NCBI GenBank assembly: GCA_003512875.1 | Contig: DONZ01000245.1 | Location: 4,959-11,739, forward strand | Origin: Desulfovibrio sp. | Lineage (GTDB): Bacteria; Desulfobacterota; Desulfovibrionia; Desulfovibrionales; Desulfovibrionaceae | Direction: 5' to 3' | DNA length: 6,781 nt | Part shown: positions 5,656 to 6,781 of the stretch, one piece after another | How positions within the stretch are numbered: position 1 is the first letter of the stretch | Layout of the letters: every line of letters begins with the position of its first letter | The notes under the pieces: generated by a model | What the model saw: the letters and a program-made list of their open reading frames with translations, nothing else | The model's database searches: none | What the model was told of the DNA's origin: nothing | Program-made: the position numbers and the translations under genes

Positions 5656-6633
5656 TTATTTTTTCGTCATCCTGTGAACCCGATAACGCAAAGCGACAAT
5701 TTCCAAAAATTGTGCCAAATCCTCACTGATCACACGCATAATGATTTTAAAATCGGTGTCGAATTCTTTGGGACTTGCTGAAGCTAAACATAATACCGCC
5801 GCAATATTTTTTTCAACGCGGACAGGAATGCAGACCGTGGCGGAAAAAAGCGGCAATCCGTCATTTTTTGAATACAAAGGCAAACTGCGGTTATTTTCTT
5901 TTCCGTCGTTTTGAATCATTTCTTCATTTTTATACACCCAGCCCACAAGTCCGCCGCCGAAGCCGAATTCCTTATTCATTGTAATCGCAGGAAACTCCCC
6001 GTCTATATAATAATGGTCCTTTTTATCGGACAAAGAGGTAAAAGCGACATATTCAAAGCCCAAGGAAGAAGACAGCAGCTGCAAAAGCTTTCTTAAATAC
6101 GGCGACCAGCCGTTATAATTTTTTTTCAAATCGGCAAGCTGTTCCAACAGCTGAAAATAATCTTCAGCCGTATGGATTTGCATGCTGTTGTTAACAATCG
6201 TAAAAAGCTGAGGTAAAATCTTTCCGTACAAATCCAGCAGTTTTTGCTGGTTTTCGGAAAAAAAATTCGCTTTTTTGCTGTCCAGGCACAAAGCGCCGTT
6301 TCCTGCGATGAACGTTCCCATGAAAGAATGAATGGAATCTTCGGTATCATCAAGATAATATCCTAAATTCGCCTGATTTTCTTCAGGAATTTGATATAAT
6401 AAAGGCTGTTTGTTTTTTAAAATCCACCCCACCAAACCTTTGCCTTGAGCAAGCTGCGCGTTCTGATTTACGGACTTGTCGCTCATACTGAAAAAAGAAA
6501 CCAATTTCGCCGCGCTGTTTTCGCTTTCGGGCATGAACAACAAAACAGAATGCGCGTCGAACGTGCTTGCGATCAACGCTAAAAAATTATCAAAAATACC
6601 GCTTTTATCAAAAAAAATATTTGTATTTTCCAT
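5656..6633 (-). CDS. Tandem GAF-domain protein without output domain
   Basis: This cytoplasmic sensor-like protein of 325 residues has two GAF domains, at about 13-147 and 177-315. Each carries the same landmark: GKGLVGWILKNKQPLL (64-79) in the first and GGGLVGWVYKNEEMI (226-240) in the second. Each also has a closing strand pair (GNGALCLDSKK 111-121; ATVCIPVRVEKNIAAVLCLAS 266 onward) and a C-terminal helix. The linker about 150-175 is probably helical and may mediate dimerisation. No kinase, GGDEF, HTH or phosphatase domain is present, and no NKFDE cyclic-nucleotide motif or obvious heme/bilin ligand motif is seen. The ligand is therefore unknown and the output must come from a partner protein. 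The ATG at 6633 is preferred: AAAGG precedes it by 8 nt and the predicted promoter starts transcription just upstream. Longer frames from ATG 6657 or TTG 6690 lack a ribosome site. It is convergent with the hydrolase gene. Confidence 0.85.
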   Translation of the reverse strand: MENTNIFFDKSGIFDNFLALIASTFDAHSVLLFMPESENSAAKLVSFFSMSDKSVNQNAQLAQGKGLVGWILKNKQPLLYQIPEENQANLGYYLDDTEDSIHSFMGTFIAGNGALCLDSKKANFFSENQQKLLDLYGKILPQLFTIVNNSMQIHTAEDYFQLLEQLADLKKNYNGWSPYLRKLLQLLSSSLGFEYVAFTSLSDKKDHYYIDGEFPAITMNKEFGFGGGLVGWVYKNEEMIQNDGKENNRSLPLYSKNDGLPLFSATVCIPVRVEKNIAAVLCLASASPKEFDTDFKIIMRVISEDLAQFLEIVALRYRVHRMTKK

Positions 6634-6641
6634 ATGGACAA

Positions 6642-6651
6642 CCTTTCTCCC
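6642..6651 (-). promoter_or_regulatory. Ribosome binding site deciding the GAF-protein start
   Basis: On the minus strand GGGAGAAAGG ends 8 nt before ATG 6633. No comparable motif precedes the upstream in-frame ATG (6657) or TTG (6690), so the 325-residue product is favoured over 333 or 344 residues. Confidence 0.7.
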
Positions 6652-6660
6652 GTTCATTAC

Positions 6661-6690
6661 GATATAGCAAGAAACGCCTTGGTTAATCAA
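6661..6690 (-). promoter_or_regulatory. Putative extended -10 promoter of the GAF gene
   Basis: Minus-strand TTGATT (plus 6685-6690) and TATATC (6661-6666) are 18 bp apart, and TGC directly precedes the -10, giving an extended -10 element. Start of transcription would be near 6654, leaving a leader of about 20 nt that just contains the ribosome site. The match is moderate (four of six in both boxes). Confidence 0.45.
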
Positions 6691-6728
6691 TAGAAAAACA
6701 CTAAAAAAAATTCATTTTTCAAGAAATT

Positions 6729-6757
6729 TTGACTGGATAAATTTGCAAAATTACGAT
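6729..6757 (+). promoter_or_regulatory. Putative rightward promoter for a gene beyond the window
   Basis: TTGACT (6729-6734) and TACGAT (6752-6757) are 17 bp apart. The remaining bases to the window edge contain an ATG at 6761 without a ribosome site, so what is transcribed cannot be told. It would be divergent from the GAF gene. Confidence 0.4.
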
Positions 6758-6781
6758 ACTATGAAGTCAGGAATTTTCAAG

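Noticed and set aside
6634..6690. Longer N-terminus of the GAF protein from TTG 6690 or ATG 6657
   Set aside because: No ribosome site at either; the TTG would lie in the predicted -35 box and both precede the predicted transcription start.

Overview
The window looks like an ordinary chromosomal stretch of an anaerobic Gram-negative bacterium. It most resembles the Desulfovibrio group (Desulfobacterota). That placement is an inference from three things: the style of the CTP synthase, a long PurQ of 271 residues, and an Fe-S protein of a type common in anaerobes. No rRNA or other taxonomic marker is present. Intergenic DNA is very AT-rich. There is no tRNA, rRNA, CRISPR array, transposase or phage gene.

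Left part (1-2980): a 153-bp gene-free edge with small inverted repeats is followed by pyrG (CTP synthase, minus strand) and, divergently, a purQ-like glutamine amidotransferase of purine synthesis (plus strand). The 196-bp gap between them carries two good sigma70-type promoters that interlock over about 40 bp, so one purine and one pyrimidine gene share a control region. purQ is closed by a strong 19-bp stem terminator that can work in both directions.

Middle part (2981-4948): a two-gene minus-strand unit encodes an Fe-S protein with one complete and one three-cysteine ferredoxin motif, then an AI-2E/PerM-family membrane permease. They lie 35 bp apart and share the bidirectional terminator. 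Upstream is a 193-bp divergent spacer with a conspicuous imperfect hairpin at 4860-4911.

Right part (4949-6781): a 63-residue two-helix membrane protein sits directly upstream (2-bp gap) of a YdjM/DUF457-type membrane-bound metal-dependent hydrolase. Tail to tail with that gene, only 6 bp away, is a minus-strand protein made of two GAF domains and no output domain. The right edge carries a likely promoter firing out of the window.

No clearly new multi-gene system is visible. The best leads are the Fe-S protein with its uncharacterised cysteine-bearing C-terminal half, the small membrane protein paired with the hydrolase, the output-less tandem GAF protein, and the interlocked purQ/pyrG promoters.
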